From positions 1-8,992 of the forward strand of contig JBBRMT010000200.1 in NCBI GenBank assembly GCA_038230695.1: a DNA stretch of 8,992 nucleotides, written 5' to 3'. Below, piece after piece: positions 7,157 to 8,992 of this stretch (positions are counted from its first letter, which is position 1; each line of letters starts with the position of its first letter). The stretch is from QHBQ01 sp038230695. GTDB lineage: Bacteria; Chloroflexota; Chloroflexia; QHBQ01. Position numbers and translations under genes: made by a program. The notes beneath the pieces were generated by a model. That model did not search any database and was not told the origin of the DNA. It was given only the letters and a program-made list of their open reading frames with translations.

Positions 7157-8561
7157 TAAGACCAGTAGTGACGTTCGCTTGACGCTCTTTAGCCATCTGA
7201 TTACGTAGTTCGCTGACAATTCGCAGCCCGGCAACCACCACCAGCGCCAGCAGCAGCGCAGGCAGTAGTTGGTCGGTGAAGTAGGGGAAGTGGTAATACG
7301 ATAGTTGCGCCGCGCTCTGCGGCTGAATGTAGCCGCGTCCCACCAGCCGGAAGGCGTTCAGGATCAGCGAGTGCTGCACCGAGAACTCCACCTGCTGATC
7401 CCAGGGGTCGCCCACCTGATCCCGCCCGAACAGCCAGGCATCGGAAGGATTGACCAGCATCCCCACCACCGCTGTGACAACACCCACCGTCACCAGCCCG
7501 ATGTACACGCCCCGCGACCAGCGCGGCCAGCCCGACCAACCCCGCAGCGCCGCGCCGCTGACTAGCATCAGCAGGGGTAGGAATGGCAGAAGGAAGCGCG
7601 GCCCCCAGCTAACTCCACCCTCCCAGAAGATGTAAGTGGCGTAGAAGAATAGCGCAGGAACGAACAGCACCGCAATCAGGGCCATCTCCCAGCGATGCTC
7701 GCGCCAGAAACTGCGTACTCCCCATCTGCAGAGGAAGGCGGGAGGGGCCAGCCAGACCAGCCCCTTGCCCGGACTGAGCAGCAGCCCATACAGGCCGGTC
7801 AGTATCGGCGTGTCAAAGGAGAGGATACCCTGGGCCACATAGCTGCTGGTGAACAGGTTGCCGCTGCGGATGTAGTTGTAGGCCATGCCGAAGCCATAGA
7901 AACTTAGCACCGGCACCGCCAGAAACAATCCCTCCCTAACCAACGTTACCGCCAACCATCCCCATCCTGTCCCCGCTTGCCGCAATGTCCAACCCCGCCG
8001 CGCCGCCCACCATAGACCGAAGATGAAGGCGACCAGCGCGAACTCCTCTTTGGTAAACAGGCAGTAGCCGAGCGCGAGACCGGCCACAAGTAGCCAGCGC
8101 ACCATATTGCGATCTGCCGCGTCGAACACCCGCAGCATCGCGTAGAAGGCCAGTAGCAGCAGGGTAGTGACCAGCGGTTCGCTCCAACTCTGCACCGCAT
8201 AGGGCAGGGCAAAGGTGGCGAAGAAGTATATCAGGCTGAGGGCCAGCGCGAGACGCTCGCTCTTGAACAGGCGACGGGCAGTGAGGAACAACAGCGCCAC
8301 CCCAAGGGCGGAGACGATGGGATCGAGCAGCATCACGAAGAGGTAGCGGATGGTTGACGGCGCACCACTTAGCTGCTGGGCCAGCAGCCCGACTGCCAGC
8401 AGCGGCAATTCGGCAACCGAGTGACCCAGCGCGTAGCGCGAGTAGCTGTTGCCCATATCTTTCTGCGCCGGTGGCAATTGTAGCGTATTGTGAGTGAGTA
8501 TATCCTCGGCGACCAGATACTTTATGCCATCGTCGCCCGACTGAAACTCCGGCATTGCCAT
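7149..8561 (-). CDS. Multispanning membrane protein, GT-C/PMT-like glycosyltransferase candidate, first helix probably not translated
   Basis: A 470-residue integral membrane protein with about ten hydrophobic segments. It opens with an acidic loop, S-G-D-D-G-I-K-Y (8-15), then Y-S-R-Y-A-L-G-H-S-V-A-E-L-P (40-53). This resembles the first extracytoplasmic loop of GT-C/PMT-like proteins, where Asp residues act in catalysis. Later marks are F-T-K-E-E-F (169-174), GLYGLLLSPGKGL (257-269) and GGVSWGPRFLLPFLP (315-329), a pattern I recall from this family. Substrate is unknown. The ATG start shares its A with the TGA stop of the preceding gene (TGATG), which would permit translational coupling. 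The family normally has a membrane helix before the acidic loop. Here that helix is encoded in frame just upstream (8562-8606, L-R-W-L-F-L-L-T-L-G-F-G-Q-L), but no ATG, GTG or TTG lies between it and the in-frame stop at 8685-8687. The protein as translated therefore probably lacks helix 1. Confidence 0.82.
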   Translation of the reverse strand: MAMPEFQSGDDGIKYLVAEDILTHNTLQLPPAQKDMGNSYSRYALGHSVAELPLLAVGLLAQQLSGAPSTIRYLFVMLLDPIVSALGVALLFLTARRLFKSERLALALSLIYFFATFALPYAVQSWSEPLVTTLLLLAFYAMLRVFDAADRNMVRWLLVAGLALGYCLFTKEEFALVAFIFGLWWAARRGWTLRQAGTGWGWLAVTLVREGLFLAVPVLSFYGFGMAYNYIRSGNLFTSSYVAQGILSFDTPILTGLYGLLLSPGKGLVWLAPPAFLCRWGVRSFWREHRWEMALIAVLFVPALFFYATYIFWEGGVSWGPRFLLPFLPLLMLVSGAALRGWSGWPRWSRGVYIGLVTVGVVTAVVGMLVNPSDAWLFGRDQVGDPWDQQVEFSVQHSLILNAFRLVGRGYIQPQSAAQLSYYHFPYFTDQLLPALLLALVVVAGLRIVSELRNQMAKERQANVTTGLML

Positions 8562-8977
8562 CAGCTGACCGAAGCCGAGGGTGAGCAGGAACAGCCAGCG
8601 CAGGGTGTAGCTTTCGCCGCTATTGCGATTGCGCGGGAATTGAGAAGATCCGTCAGATGCGTAGTGAGTTGAGGTCGCTGATTGTCAGGCAGGTTTAGGT
8701 CTGTTGATTGCGCTATCTCTTGGGCGAGTTCTTCAGGCGTGAACTCCAAGCCGGATTGAACCATCGAGAGGGTTATAAGCGCACCAATAATGCCCCGTAC
8801 CTCATCCTCCGGAATGCCGAACGCTTGCCCGTTGATGTAGTCGGAGAGAGCGTGTACGCTGAGTGCTGGTGGTGCTCCTTCCAGTGCCTCAACCAGACGC
8901 TGGTTAATGCCCTGGTCCAACCGAGCGATATCGAGAAGGGAGGGCCGCTCAGACTCCGGGACCCTTATTCTCGCCAT
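8561..8977 (-). CDS. Small acidic protein of unknown function, C-terminus probably lost
   Basis: A 138-residue frame starting at an ATG with GGGAGAAG just before it and an in-frame TGA 15 bases upstream, so the start is fixed. Residues 1-115 look like a normal soluble, acidic, helical protein (MARIRVPESERPSLLDIARL; EDEVRGIIGALITLSMV; FTPEELAQEI). I recall similar short proteins of unknown function in Chloroflexota and other bacteria, which continue after a helix of the type A-K-A-x-D-x-L-T-E-H-E with a C-terminal part containing T-D-I-R-P. Here the sequence reads to A-I-A-I-A-A-K-A-T and then changes to a Cys/Ser/Pro-rich tail (P-C-A-G-C-S-C-S-P-S-A-S-V-S). That tail is the out-of-frame reading of the membrane helix of the next gene. 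The protein is thus likely 3' truncated by a junction near 8606-8624. The family memory was not checked by search; the out-of-frame tail is directly visible. Confidence 0.7.
   Translation of the reverse strand: MARIRVPESERPSLLDIARLDQGINQRLVEALEGAPPALSVHALSDYINGQAFGIPEDEVRGIIGALITLSMVQSGLEFTPEELAQEIAQSTDLNLPDNQRPQLTTHLTDLLNSRAIAIAAKATPCAGCSCSPSASVS
8562..8684 (-). other. Overlapping open frame carrying the orphaned first membrane helix of the 470-residue protein
   Basis: In the frame of the 470-residue membrane protein, 41 sense codons precede its ATG back to a TGA at 8685-8687. The first ~20 are unremarkable and overlap the coding part of the small upstream gene. The last ~15 encode a hydrophobic helix led by Y-T-L-R-W. 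The only near-cognate start codons in the stretch are CTG. The helix reads as genuine protein while the same bases in the upstream gene's frame give a low-complexity tail. This marks where coding passes from one frame to the other. Confidence 0.6.
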
Positions 8978-8992
8978 CTTCTCCCAACCTCA

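Noticed and set aside
7112..7234. N-terminal extension of the 751-residue protein by 41 residues
   Set aside because: It overlaps the upstream gene by 86 bases in another frame, has no ribosome binding site and gives an atypical N-terminus. AAAAGGAAG points to the ATG at 7111.

Overview
The window looks like a stretch of chromosome from a Chloroflexota-type bacterium. This is inferred from protein style, not from a search. An RHS/YD-repeat protein and a lipoprotein with FxLYD-type domains lie next to two GT-C-like multispanning proteins and a small acidic 'MARI..PE..R' protein. I recall all of these from filamentous Chloroflexota. Genus cannot be set. Most of the window is moderately to highly GC-rich. 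There are no tRNA, rRNA or CRISPR features and no intact transposase.

Plus strand, 1-4723. The left 3.6 kb is the 3' part of a large RHS-repeat gene; its 5' end lies outside the window. It has many YD repeats, a textbook RHS core ending in D-P-T-G-H, and a variable C-terminal tip of about 217 residues with no recognised toxin motif. GC content falls at the core/tip boundary, as expected when tips are exchanged by recombination. Next come 304 bp of non-coding DNA. They hold a hairpin just after the RHS stop, a 101-bp MITE-like element with 17-bp terminal inverted repeats and a 7-8 bp target-site duplication, and a perfect 12-bp inverted repeat. A 267-residue lipoprotein gene with two FxLYD-like domains follows. 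Its position directly behind a variable RHS tip makes it a candidate cognate (immunity or surface partner) protein, but this is positional inference only.

Minus strand, 8977-4856, convergent with the first block. In transcription order there is a short protein whose C-terminus appears replaced by out-of-frame sequence, then a 470-residue GT-C-like membrane protein whose first membrane helix appears cut off from a start codon, then a 751-residue GT-C/YfhO-like membrane protein with a large extracytoplasmic C-terminal region. The first two overlap by one base (TGATG). The third has its own ribosome binding site and a possible extended -10 promoter over the stop codon of the gene before it.

The three points most worth a second look are: the apparent gene-gene junction near 8606-8624, which seems to have removed the end of one gene and the start of the next; the small MITE between RHS tip and lipoprotein; and the unassigned RHS tip, whose last ~40 codons may be frameshifted. 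I found no clearly new multi-gene system. The RHS tip plus lipoprotein pair is the nearest candidate.
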